Below, one piece after another: positions 9,648 to 17,932 of a stretch of DNA of 64,000 nt (positions are counted from its first letter, which is position 1; each line of letters opens with the position of its first letter). The notes beneath the pieces were generated by a model, which made no database searches, was not told the DNA's origin, and worked only from the letters and a program-made list of their open reading frames with translations. A program made the position numbers and the translations under genes. Origin of the DNA: Glycomyces salinus (lineage in GTDB: Bacteria; Actinomycetota; Actinomycetes; Mycobacteriales; Micromonosporaceae); contig NZ_JAELXW010000018.1 of NCBI RefSeq assembly GCF_016428645.1, positions 40,191-104,190 on the forward strand. The letters are read 5' to 3'.

Positions 9648-10323
9648 CCTCACCTGCGGCTACGGCCGCACCGCCGTCGTCCACGGCATCGACCTCGAGA
9701 TCGGCGCCGACCAGGTCGTATCCGTCATGGGGCACAACGGAGCCGGCAAGACCACCCTCCTGCGCGCCGTGGTCGGCCTCATCCCGGCCATGGGCGGCAC
9801 CGTCGAGTTCGACGGCGCCGACGTCACCGGCCGCGCCGCCAACAAACGCGTCAAAGCGGGCATGGCCTACGTCGCCCAAGGCCAGCAGTGCTTCGCGCAC
9901 CTGACCGCCGCCGAGAACCTCCGACTGGTCGCCGACGGCCGCAAGAACGGCAAGGCCCTCATCGACGCCGCGCTCGACCGCTTCCCGGCCCTGCGCGGCC
10001 TCCTCGGCCGCCAGGCCGGGCTGCTCTCGGGCGGCCAACGCCAGCAACTGGCCATCGCCCGCGCACTGATCACCGAGCCGCGCCTGCTGATCCTCGACGA
10101 ACCCACCGAGGGTATCCAGCCCAATGTCGTCGCCGAGATCGAACAGGCGATCGTCGACCTGGCCGGGACCGGCGGACTGTCGGTCCTCTTGGTCGAGCAG
10201 CACCTCGGATTCGCACTCCAAGCAGCTCAGCGCTACTACGTGCTCCGCTCGGGCCGGGTCGCCTCAAGAGGCGATACCGGCCCGGAGAGCAATGTCCTCG
10301 TAAGAGAGGCCATGGCCATTTGA
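9631..10323 (+). CDS. urtE: Urea ABC transporter ATP-binding protein UrtE
   Basis: A 230-residue ATPase of the LivF type. Walker A GHNGAGKT (34-41), signature LLSGGQRQQLAIAR, and Walker B LLILDEPTEGIQPN, the last a common UrtE segment. It overlaps the urtD end by 17 bases with an AAAGGAGA ribosome site inside urtD. The transporter operon seems to end here, since a 220-bp gap follows. Confidence 0.95.
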
Positions 10324-10543
10324 CATCCCATCCTGCCTTTGCAGGAGGCCCCAACCTTCACAGGTCGAGCTTTCTGCTTCACAGACGGTCGCCGACTCGC
10401 ATGAGCAACAAGGGACGAAGCCTCGTCCATCGGTCTTACACCAGCTCCACAGACCTGACATTCCGTGAGCCCCACGGTAGGTCCAATTTGCTTGGTTTTC
10501 GCATAGCGGACGACCCAAACGACACCAATCGATCGGAGGGAAA
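10324..10543. other. 220-bp leader between urtE and the GntR gene, with small hairpins
   Basis: No gene fits here. Two simple hairpins are visible: CCTGC-CTTT-GCAGG near 10334-10347, and GGACGA-AGCC-TCGTCC at 10413-10428. Neither has a T-run. The stretch is less GC-rich than its surroundings and probably holds the promoter of the regulator and carboxylase genes. I checked for the guanidine-I riboswitch often found before related carboxylases and could not match its conserved core. Confidence 0.5.
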
Positions 10544-11260
10544 GTGAAACCAGGTTCCTACTCAGAGTTGCCGGAGACCGAGGAGCCCCTGGCCGCCCGC
10601 GTCTACGTCGCCCTGCGCGCCGACCTCATGGCCGGCAAGTACGAGCCGGGCCGCCGCCTCGGCGAGGAGCGCCTGGCCGGGAACTACGGCGTCTCGCGCA
10701 CGCCCGTGCGCGAGGCCCTCTCCCGCCTGTCCGCCGATGGCCTGGTCGCCCGCGAAACCGACGGCCTCTACCCCTACCGGCCCCGCATCGACCAGCTCAA
10801 CGACCTCTACGAGGTCCGGCTGACCCTGGAGCTGCGCGGCCTGGCGCGGGCCGCGGCCGACCCCGAGACCGTCCACGACCGCGACATCATCGGGCCCGAA
10901 CTCGACCGCTGGTACGCCCTGCGCGCCGCCCCGCCCAGCCCGGACGCCGGATTCGTCGACTCCGACGAGCGCTACCACGTCACGCTCCTGGCCTCGGCGG
11001 GCAACCCCGAACTGGCCGAGGCGCTCAAGGCCGTCAACAACCGCATCCGGCCGGCCCGCATGTTCGACTACTTCACCGACGAGCGGATGGCCTCGACCAT
11101 CGACGAGCACATCGCCATCGCCGAAGGCGCGCTCGAAGGACGCTACGAGGAGTCGACCAAGATCCTCACCCGCCACATCGAAACCTCCCGGTCCATCGTC
11201 GTCACCCGCGCCGAATCCGCCCTCACCTGGGCGAACCTGGCCAACGCCGTCCGGCCCTGA
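10544..11260 (+). CDS. GntR-family regulator with FCD ligand domain
   Basis: A 238-residue regulator of the FadR/FCD branch. The winged helix spans about residues 14-78 and includes YGVSRTPVREALSRLSADGLV, the standard recognition-helix region. The helical FCD domain follows, with the usual metal- and ligand-binding histidines probably among RYHVTL, NRI and the final HIETS. GTG start with GGAGGGAAA just upstream. It lies between the urea importer and urea carboxylase, 23 bp from the latter, so it probably controls this locus in response to urea, allophanate or a related carboxylate; ligand unknown. Confidence 0.92.
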   Translation: MKPGSYSELPETEEPLAARVYVALRADLMAGKYEPGRRLGEERLAGNYGVSRTPVREALSRLSADGLVARETDGLYPYRPRIDQLNDLYEVRLTLELRGLARAAADPETVHDRDIIGPELDRWYALRAAPPSPDAGFVDSDERYHVTLLASAGNPELAEALKAVNNRIRPARMFDYFTDERMASTIDEHIAIAEGALEGRYEESTKILTRHIETSRSIVVTRAESALTWANLANAVRP

Positions 11261-11283
11261 ACCGCCCATCGGAGGAGAGCACC

Positions 11284-14200
11284 GTGTTCGACCGCATCCT
11301 GATCGCCAACCGCGGGGAGATCTCGCGCCGGATCACCCGCACCGCCCACCGCATGGGCATCGAGACCGTCGCCGTCTACTCCGAGGCCGACGCCGCCTCC
11401 CTGCACGTGGCCGAGGCTGACCGGGCCGTGTGCGTCGGCCCGGCCGCCCCCTCGGAGTCCTACCTCGACGTCGACGCGATTCTGGCCGCCGCCAAGGACA
11501 CCGGAGCCCGGGCCGTCCACCCCGGCTACGGTTTCCTCTCCGAGAACGCCGAGTTCGCCCGCCGCGCCGCAGAAGCCGGCCTGGTCTTCATCGGACCCAC
11601 CCCCGAACAGCTCGAACTGTTCGGCGACAAGGTGACCGCCCGCGGGGCCGCCGCCCGCGCCGGAGTGCCCCTGGCCGCCGGCACCGACGCCCTGCCCGGG
11701 GTCGAGGAGGCCCTGGCCGCGGCCGAGGCCGTCGGCTACCCGGTGATCGCCAAGGCCTCGGCCGGAGGCGGCGGCATCGGCATGCGCACCGCCGAGGACG
11801 CCGACGAGCTCGCCGAGGTCTTCGCGTCGGTCAAGCGCCTGGCCGCGGCCAGCTTCGGTGACGACGCGGTCTACCTGGAGCGGTACGTGCGCCGCGCCCG
11901 CCACGTCGAGGTCCAGGTCTTCGGCGACGGCGCCGGGCGCGTGCTCAGCCTCTCCGACCGCGACTGCACCCTCCAGCGCCGCCACCAGAAGGTCATCGAG
12001 GAGGCCCCGGCGCCGGGACTGCCGGACGAGGTCCGCGACGCACTGCACTCCTCGGCGCGCGCCCTGGCAGCACAGGCCGACTATCTTTCGGCCGGGACCG
12101 TCGAGTTCATCTACGACGCCGACCGCGACGAGGCGTCCTTCCTCGAATTCAACACCCGCCTCCAGGTCGAGCACCCCGTCACCGAGCAGATCCTCGGCAT
12201 CGACCTGGTGGAGTGGATGATCCGGGCCGCGGCCGGCGACACCGGATTCCTCGACCAGATCCCCGAGGGCGGCCCGGCCCCGACCGGCTGCGCAGTCGAG
12301 GCCCGCGTCTACGCCGAAGACCCGGCCCGCGACCACCTGCCCAGCGCCGGGCTGCTCACGTGCGCAGAATTTCCCGAACAGGCCCGAGTCGACACCTGGA
12401 TCGAACGCGGCATCGACGTCCCGGCCCACTACGACCCGATGCTCGCCAAGATCATCACCGCCGGCGACACCCGCGAAGAAGCCTGGAAGGCGCTGTCGGA
12501 GGCCCTGGCCGGCACCAGGATCGAAGGCGTCCACACCAACCTCGGGCAACTGCGCGCCGCCACAGTCGACGAACGGGTCGCCGCCGCCGAGCACACCACC
12601 GGAACCGTCGCCACCATCGCCGACACCTCCCCGCGCATCGACGTCATCGCCCCCGGCGTGCTGACCACCGTGCAGGACTGGCCGGGCCGCGTCGGCTACT
12701 GGCAGGTCGGCGTCCCGCCCTCGGGCCCGATGGACGACTACTCCTTCCGCCTGGGCAACCGCGCCCTCGGCAACGACGAGGGCCTCCCCGGGCTCGAATG
12801 CACCGTCGCCGGGCCCGTCCTGCGGTTCACCACGGCGACGACCGTCTGCGTCACCGGCGCCCCCGCCCCGGTCACCGTCGACGGCGAACCGGCCCGCCAG
12901 TGGGAGCCGATCGAGGTCCCCGCCGGAGCCGAACTGGCCGTCGGCCAGGTCGCCGACGCCGGAGCCCGCACCTACATCCTCTTCGACGGCGGACTCGACG
13001 TCCCCACCTTCCTCGGCTCGGCCTCGACCTTCCCGCCCGGACGCATCGGCGGCTACACCGGCGACCAGCTCCGGCCCGGCGACCGCCTCACCCCCGGCCG
13101 CACTACCGGAACCCCGGCCCCGGTCCCGATACCGGCCGAAGCACGACCGACCTTCACCCACGACTGGACCCTCGCGGTCACCCCCGGACCCCAACCGGCC
13201 CCGCACTACTTCACCCGCGAGGACATGGAGACCCTCTACGAGGCGGCCTGGAACGTCCAAGTCCACGCCGGACGCTCCGGCGTCCGCCTCGACGGACCCC
13301 GCCCGACCTGGGCCCGCACCGACGGGGGAGAAGCCGGGCTCCACCCGTCCAACCTCCACGACAACCCGTACTCGGTCGGCACGGTCAACTTCACCGGCGA
13401 CACCCCCGCGCTGCTGGGCCCCGACGGGCCGAGCCTGGGCGGCTTCGCCTGCCCGTTCACCGTCACCGTCTCCGACCGGTGGAAGCTCGGCCAGCTGCGG
13501 CCGGGCGACACCGTCCGGTTCCTGCCGGTCGCCGAGGACGAGGCCGACCGGCTCCGCGCCGCACCGGTCGCGGCCCCCGTGCCGCTGATCGGCGCCGCCG
13601 ACGACGACGCCACCCTCGCGTCCATCGACGGCGACCGGAACCGCCCGGCCGCGGCCTACCGCCGCGCCGGCGACGACGCGATCCTCCTCGAATACGGGCC
13701 CATGCACCTCGACCTGGGCCTGCGCATGCGGGTCGGCGCGCTCATGGACGCCATCGCCGCGGCCGAGGTGCCCGGCATCATCGACACCACCCCCGGCGTG
13801 CGCAGCCTCCACCTCCACGTCGACCCCGACGTGATGCCGATCCGCACCCTCACCGGGCTGCTGACCGAGCTCGAGGCCGACCTGCCCGACATCGACGACA
13901 TGGTCGTGCCCTCCCGCGAGGTCCGCATGCCGATCGCCTGGAACGACCCGGTCGTGGACGAGGCGATCGCCCGCTACACCACCAACGTCCGCGACGACGC
14001 CCTCTACAACCCCTCCAACATCGAGTTCATCCGCCGCATCAACGGACTCGACTCGGTCGAGGACGTCGCCCGCATCGCCACCGACGCCAGCTGGCTCGTC
14101 CTCGGCCTCGGCGACGTCTACCTCGGCGCCCCGGCCGCCGTCCCGGTCGACCCCCGCCACCGCCTGGTCACCACCAAGTACAACCCGGCCCGCACCTGGA

Positions 14201-14856
14201 CCGCCGAGGGCACGGTCGGCATCGGCGGCTCCTACATGTGCATCTACGGCATGGACTCGCCCGGCGGCTACCAGCTGGTCGGCCGCACCGCCCCCATCTG
14301 GGCCGGACTGCGCGACCTCGCCTCCTTCCGCGACGGCCTTCCCTGGCTGCTGCGGTTCTTCGACCGCGTCGTCTTCGAACGCGTCTCCGAGGAGGAACTG
14401 GCCGAGACCCGCCGCGAACTGGCCGCCGGCCGCACCGAGATCGACATCCGCGAAGGCGTCTTCGCCTACGCCGAATACCGGAGGCTCCTGGCCGACAACG
14501 CCGAGTCCATCGCCGCCTTCACCGACCGCCAGGCCGCGGCCTTCGAAGCCGAGCGGCGCCGGTGGGCCGAGGCCGGCGAGTTCGACCGCGACCTGACCGA
14601 ACCGGCCCCCGCCGCGACCGCGATCAAACTGGCCGACGACGAGACCCTCATCGAAGCCCCGATGGCCGCCAGCGTCTGGCGCGTCGACGTCGCCGAAGGC
14701 GACCGGATCGACTCCGGGACCGCCGTGGTCGTCCTGGAGGCCATGAAGCTGGAGATGCCGGTCCCCTCGCCCGCCTCGGGCACCGTCCGGCGGGTCCTGG
14801 CCGCGCCCGGCGACCAGGCCGCGCCGGGCACCCCACTGGTCGTGCTGGGCCGATAA
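11284..14856 (+). CDS. uca: Urea carboxylase (biotin-dependent)
   Basis: A 1190-residue multi-domain enzyme that carboxylates urea with ATP and bicarbonate to allophanate. Domain order matches urea carboxylase: biotin carboxylase (about 1-450; IANRGEI start, glycine-rich ATP loop near ASAGGGGIGM, EFNTRLQVEHPVTE), carboxyltransferase KipA/AHS2 half (about 455-780; PGVLTTVQDWPGRVGYW), KipI/AHS1 half (about 785-1000; GDDAILLEYG), and a C-terminal biotinyl domain with the biotin lysine in LEAMKLEM (about 1158). The GTG start has GGAGGAGAG upstream. Allophanate hydrolase follows in the next gene rather than being fused as in yeast Dur1,2. No urease genes are visible nearby. A guanidine-preferring relative is possible, but those usually come with carboxyguanidine deiminase subunits, absent here. 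Confidence 0.93.
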   Translation: MFDRILIANRGEISRRITRTAHRMGIETVAVYSEADAASLHVAEADRAVCVGPAAPSESYLDVDAILAAAKDTGARAVHPGYGFLSENAEFARRAAEAGLVFIGPTPEQLELFGDKVTARGAAARAGVPLAAGTDALPGVEEALAAAEAVGYPVIAKASAGGGGIGMRTAEDADELAEVFASVKRLAAASFGDDAVYLERYVRRARHVEVQVFGDGAGRVLSLSDRDCTLQRRHQKVIEEAPAPGLPDEVRDALHSSARALAAQADYLSAGTVEFIYDADRDEASFLEFNTRLQVEHPVTEQILGIDLVEWMIRAAAGDTGFLDQIPEGGPAPTGCAVEARVYAEDPARDHLPSAGLLTCAEFPEQARVDTWIERGIDVPAHYDPMLAKIITAGDTREEAWKALSEALAGTRIEGVHTNLGQLRAATVDERVAAAEHTTGTVATIADTSPRIDVIAPGVLTTVQDWPGRVGYWQVGVPPSGPMDDYSFRLGNRALGNDEGLPGLECTVAGPVLRFTTATTVCVTGAPAPVTVDGEPARQWEPIEVPAGAELAVGQVADAGARTYILFDGGLDVPTFLGSASTFPPGRIGGYTGDQLRPGDRLTPGRTTGTPAPVPIPAEARPTFTHDWTLAVTPGPQPAPHYFTREDMETLYEAAWNVQVHAGRSGVRLDGPRPTWARTDGGEAGLHPSNLHDNPYSVGTVNFTGDTPALLGPDGPSLGGFACPFTVTVSDRWKLGQLRPGDTVRFLPVAEDEADRLRAAPVAAPVPLIGAADDDATLASIDGDRNRPAAAYRRAGDDAILLEYGPMHLDLGLRMRVGALMDAIAAAEVPGIIDTTPGVRSLHLHVDPDVMPIRTLTGLLTELEADLPDIDDMVVPSREVRMPIAWNDPVVDEAIARYTTNVRDDALYNPSNIEFIRRINGLDSVEDVARIATDASWLVLGLGDVYLGAPAAVPVDPRHRLVTTKYNPARTWTAEGTVGIGGSYMCIYGMDSPGGYQLVGRTAPIWAGLRDLASFRDGLPWLLRFFDRVVFERVSEEELAETRRELAAGRTEIDIREGVFAYAEYRRLLADNAESIAAFTDRQAAAFEAERRRWAEAGEFDRDLTEPAPAATAIKLADDETLIEAPMAASVWRVDVAEGDRIDSGTAVVVLEAMKLEMPVPSPASGTVRRVLAAPGDQAAPGTPLVVLGR

Positions 14857-14885
14857 CGTTGCAAGCGAAGCAGACAGGGGAGTAC

Positions 14886-16559
14886 GTGAACACCATCGAA
14901 CGGGTCGAGGCCGCCTACGCCCGCATCGCTCGGATCGACCGGCCCGAAGCCTGGATCACCCTGCGCGAGAAAGATGAAGTGCTGGCCGAAGCCGCCATCA
15001 TCGACCAGCGGGCCGCCGCCGGAGCGGACCTGCCGCTGGCCGGGCGGCTCTACGCGGTCAAGGACAACATCGACGTCGCCAGTCTGCCGACGACCGCCGC
15101 CTGCCCCGCCTACGTCTACACCCCCGAACGCGACGCGGCCGCCGTCGCCCGGCTCCGCGCGGCCGGAGCGATCTGCCTGGGCAAGACCAACCTCGACCAG
15201 TTCGCCACCGGCCTGGTCGGCACCCGCAGTCCACACGGTCCCGTGCGCGCCGCCGCCGACCCCGCCCGGATCTCCGGCGGCTCCTCCTCCGGCTCGGCGG
15301 TGATGGTCGCGCTCGGCGTGGTCGACTTCGCGCTCGGCACCGACACGGCCGGATCGGGACGGGTTCCGGCCGCGCTCAACGGCATCGTCGGCATCAAGGC
15401 CAGCCTCGGCCTGGTTCCGACCGGCGGCGTCGTCCCGGCCTGCCACTCCTACGACTGCGTGACCGCCTTCGCCGGCGACCTGGCCGGTGCGGTAGAGGCC
15501 ATGCGCGCCATGACCGGGCCCGACGCCGACCCCGCCTCCCGGGACTGGCCCGCCGAGGTTCGGCTCGCGGCCGGGCCCCGGCCCCGCCTCGCCGTCCCCC
15601 GCGAGTCCGACCTCGAACCGCTGGACCCGGACTTCCGGCCGCTGTGGGACCGGGCGCTCGCCCGGTTCGAGGCCGCGGGCGTCGAGTGCCGCCCGATCGA
15701 TGTGCGGCCGCTGCTGGAGGCGGCCCTGCTGCTCTACGAGGGCGCCCTGGTGAGCGAACGCTACGCCGCCTTCGGTGAGTACATCGACGCCTGGCCGGAC
15801 GAAGTGGACCCGACCGTGGCCGAGATCGTCATGGGCGCCAAGAAGTTCACCGGCGCCGACCTCGCCGCCGACCAGCAGCGGCTCCGCGCGGCGCGGGCGG
15901 CCGCCCGCGACCTGCTCGACGGCTTCGACGCCCTCGCCCTGCCCACCGCGCCCCTGCACCCGACGATCGCCGAGGTGCGGGCCGACCCCATCGCCGTCAA
16001 CGCCAAGATGGGCACCTACACCAACTTCGTGAACCTGCTCGACATGGCCGCCGTCGCCGTCCCGGCCGGCAGCGCCGGAACCAAGGGCTTCGGCGTCAGC
16101 GTCATCGTCCCGGCCTTCAACGACCAAGTCGCCGTCGACCTGGCCGCCCGATTCGGCGGTGTCGAAGCCCCGCAGTACGCCCCGGCCGAGGCGGAACTGG
16201 TCGTCTTCGGCGCCCACATGACCGGCATGCCGCTCAATACCCAACTGACCGACCTGGGCGCCCGCTACGCCGGTGCGGTCGCGACCGCACCGGCCTACCG
16301 CATGTACGCCCTGAACACCGATCCGCCGAAACCGGCCGTGGTCAGAGCGGCCCGCGGCGTCTCCCTGCCCGGCGAGCGCTGGCTGCTCAGCCCGACCGCG
16401 CTGGGCCGATTCCTGACCGCCCTGCCCGAGCCGATGACGCTCGGCAAGGTCGAACTGGACGACGGCGACTGGGCCACCGGGTTCGTCGCCGCGGTGCCCA
16501 CGGGCACCGACATCACCACCACCGGAGGCTGGCGCGCCCACACCGCCAAGACCGATTGA
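14886..16559 (+). CDS. atzF: Allophanate hydrolase (AtzF/DUR2 type)
   Basis: A 557-residue amidase-signature enzyme that splits allophanate into two ammonia and two CO2. The Ser-cisSer-Lys triad is recognisable: Lys in YAVKDNID (K59), the serines of GGSSSGS (131-137) and the nucleophile Ser157 in GTDTAGSGRV. The C-terminal part (about 440-557) carries the AtzF-type second domain (LVVFGAHMTGMPLN, PGERWLL). The frame is open far upstream inside the carboxylase gene; GTG at 14886 was taken because CAGGGGAG lies just before it and the protein then starts as AtzF homologues do. 29 bp after the carboxylase, surely co-transcribed. Confidence 0.94.
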   Translation: MNTIERVEAAYARIARIDRPEAWITLREKDEVLAEAAIIDQRAAAGADLPLAGRLYAVKDNIDVASLPTTAACPAYVYTPERDAAAVARLRAAGAICLGKTNLDQFATGLVGTRSPHGPVRAAADPARISGGSSSGSAVMVALGVVDFALGTDTAGSGRVPAALNGIVGIKASLGLVPTGGVVPACHSYDCVTAFAGDLAGAVEAMRAMTGPDADPASRDWPAEVRLAAGPRPRLAVPRESDLEPLDPDFRPLWDRALARFEAAGVECRPIDVRPLLEAALLLYEGALVSERYAAFGEYIDAWPDEVDPTVAEIVMGAKKFTGADLAADQQRLRAARAAARDLLDGFDALALPTAPLHPTIAEVRADPIAVNAKMGTYTNFVNLLDMAAVAVPAGSAGTKGFGVSVIVPAFNDQVAVDLAARFGGVEAPQYAPAEAELVVFGAHMTGMPLNTQLTDLGARYAGAVATAPAYRMYALNTDPPKPAVVRAARGVSLPGERWLLSPTALGRFLTALPEPMTLGKVELDDGDWATGFVAAVPTGTDITTTGGWRAHTAKTD

Positions 16560-16658
16560 CCCGCCACCGGCACGCACACCCGGTCGCCCGGTGCCGACAC
16601 CAACTTCAGGGCGCCCCGCCCGGTCCGCGCGGTGGCCGGCGACTGGATCCACGTCGGC

Positions 16659-17216
16659 TCAACGGAGGATCTGGCGCAGATACCCGGCCCCGGCGGCGAT
16701 GTGGAGCAGAGCCCCGACCGCCAGGCCGAGCTGCCCTATCGGGAGCATCCAATCCAGATCCGGGTCCAGGCCGAGCATCACGGCGAACAACGCCGCCATC
16801 GACACGGCGGTGCGGACCTTCCCGATCCGGGAGACCCTGAGCCGGCAGGCCCGACCCCGCCACCAGTACAGGCCGCCGACGACCAGATCCACCACGGGGA
16901 AGGCCGCAATCAGCCACAACGGACCGGCCCCGGCGAGCGCCGATGCGACAGCGATGCACACGATGCCGACACGATCGGCGAGCGGATCGAGCGCCTCCCC
17001 GACGCGGCTCGCCTGGTCGAGTTTGCGGGCGAGGAAGCCGTCCACCCAGTCGGAGGCGCCCCACAAGGCCGTGAGCGCGGCCGCGCCGAGTGGATCGGAG
17101 TCCCACACCAGCAGGGCCACGATGGGCGCGATGAGCGCGAATCGGATCGCGGTGACCAGATTGGGCACGGTCCACCACGCCGGACGCCGCTGTCGCGTTT
17201 CCGTTTCCCGCGTCAT
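16659..17216 (-). CDS. CDP-alcohol phosphatidyltransferase family membrane protein
   Basis: A 185-residue membrane enzyme. The CDP-alcohol phosphotransferase signature D-G-x2-A-R-x8-G-x3-D-x3-D is complete in DWVDGFLAR...GEALDPLAD. It moves a phosphatidyl or similar group from a CDP-activated lipid to an alcohol (for example glycerol-3-phosphate or inositol phosphate); the acceptor cannot be told from sequence. The ATG at 17216 overlaps the upstream DedA gene's stop as ATGA, so an in-frame longer version starting further upstream is unlikely. A second member of the family is encoded at 34610. Confidence 0.88.
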   Translation of the reverse strand: MTRETETRQRRPAWWTVPNLVTAIRFALIAPIVALLVWDSDPLGAAALTALWGASDWVDGFLARKLDQASRVGEALDPLADRVGIVCIAVASALAGAGPLWLIAAFPVVDLVVGGLYWWRGRACRLRVSRIGKVRTAVSMAALFAVMLGLDPDLDWMLPIGQLGLAVGALLHIAAGAGYLRQILR

Positions 17217-17824
17217 GCGCACTCCCGCATCTCCACGGCGGCTTCGGGCGATCCGGACCGCCTCCCCTTGAACCACCAGCCCAAGGCGACGCTCAACGCG
17301 GCAACTGAAGTCACCGTCGTGGCCGCCGACAGCAGTCCGGCACCGAAGACCCAGCCGATGAGCAGGCCGACGCCGACCATGTACGACGCCCACGCGGCAC
17401 CGGCGAACGCGGCCATGGCGGCGTGCCGATAGTCGGGCGTGGCCACCGCCGCCCAGGCCAGCGCCGTCCTGCCGGCGGGGACGAACCTGGCGACGAGGGT
17501 CGTCCGGACCGGCCGGAGCCTGAGCGTCTCCCGCAGTTTGATCTCCGCATGAGTGATCGTGGCCGACCGCAGTACGGGTCGGCGCATGCTCCCCCGGAAA
17601 TACCGCAGGGCACGGCAGCCCAGCACGTCACCGAGCCAGGAGGTGCCGGCGGCCCAGGCGATCAGGCCCGCTATGAGGAGCGGGTCGCCGACGAGGAAGC
17701 CGGAGATGGTCGCGATCGTGGTGGCGCTGGGGACCATCGGAACGAAGAAATCGGCGATGACCAGCGCTGCCAGCAGCAGAGCAACGAGCGGCAGGCTGGA
17801 AATCTGGGTGAGTTCGTCCAACAT
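17213..17824 (-). CDS. DedA/VTT-domain membrane protein
   Basis: A 203-residue protein with the DedA arrangement: N-terminal hydrophobic helices, the amphipathic re-entrant region around FVPMVPSATTIATISGFLVG, and a second half with ARFVPAGRTALAWAA, the usual F/G-x-R-F-x-P-x-x-R box (here RFVPAGR). DedA proteins are proposed lipid or polyprenyl-phosphate scramblases/transporters. I chose ATG 17824 because TAACGT (a TANNNT -10 box) lies 7 nt upstream, as for a leaderless transcript; a GTG at 17884 would add 20 residues and has no ribosome site. Overlaps the phosphatidyltransferase gene by 4 bases, suggesting joint work on phospholipids. Confidence 0.82.
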   Translation of the reverse strand: MLDELTQISSLPLVALLLAALVIADFFVPMVPSATTIATISGFLVGDPLLIAGLIAWAAGTSWLGDVLGCRALRYFRGSMRRPVLRSATITHAEIKLRETLRLRPVRTTLVARFVPAGRTALAWAAVATPDYRHAAMAAFAGAAWASYMVGVGLLIGWVFGAGLLSAATTVTSVAALSVALGWWFKGRRSGSPEAAVEMRECA

Positions 17825-17920
17825 GCGGGCAACGTTATGGGCGCGGCCGTGCCGCTGGACAGTGATGAAAGAGAGGCTCGGCACTAACGAAAGTGAGTGC
17901 CCGCGGCGGCGCCGGCTCCC

Positions 17921-17926
17921 TATCTT
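17921..17926 (+). promoter_or_regulatory. -10 box of a leaderless promoter for the histidine kinase
   Basis: TATCTT fits TANNNT and ends 6 nt before the GTG at 17933, so transcription should begin at or very near the start codon. No ribosome site precedes the GTG. A -35 element is not clear. Confidence 0.55.
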
Positions 17927-17932
17927 CGAGGG

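Noticed and set aside
10324..10543. Guanidine-I riboswitch before the GntR/carboxylase genes
   Set aside because: Only simple hairpins are present; the conserved aptamer core could not be matched.
11143..14160. 1005-codon open frame on the minus strand opposite urea carboxylase
   Set aside because: Low-complexity, valine/glycine/aspartate-rich composition typical of antisense reading in GC-rich DNA; the plus strand encodes a complete conserved enzyme.
12213..14885. In-frame upstream extension of allophanate hydrolase inside the carboxylase gene
   Set aside because: Arg/Pro-rich out-of-frame translation of the carboxylase; the GTG at 14886 with a good ribosome site gives the normal N-terminus.
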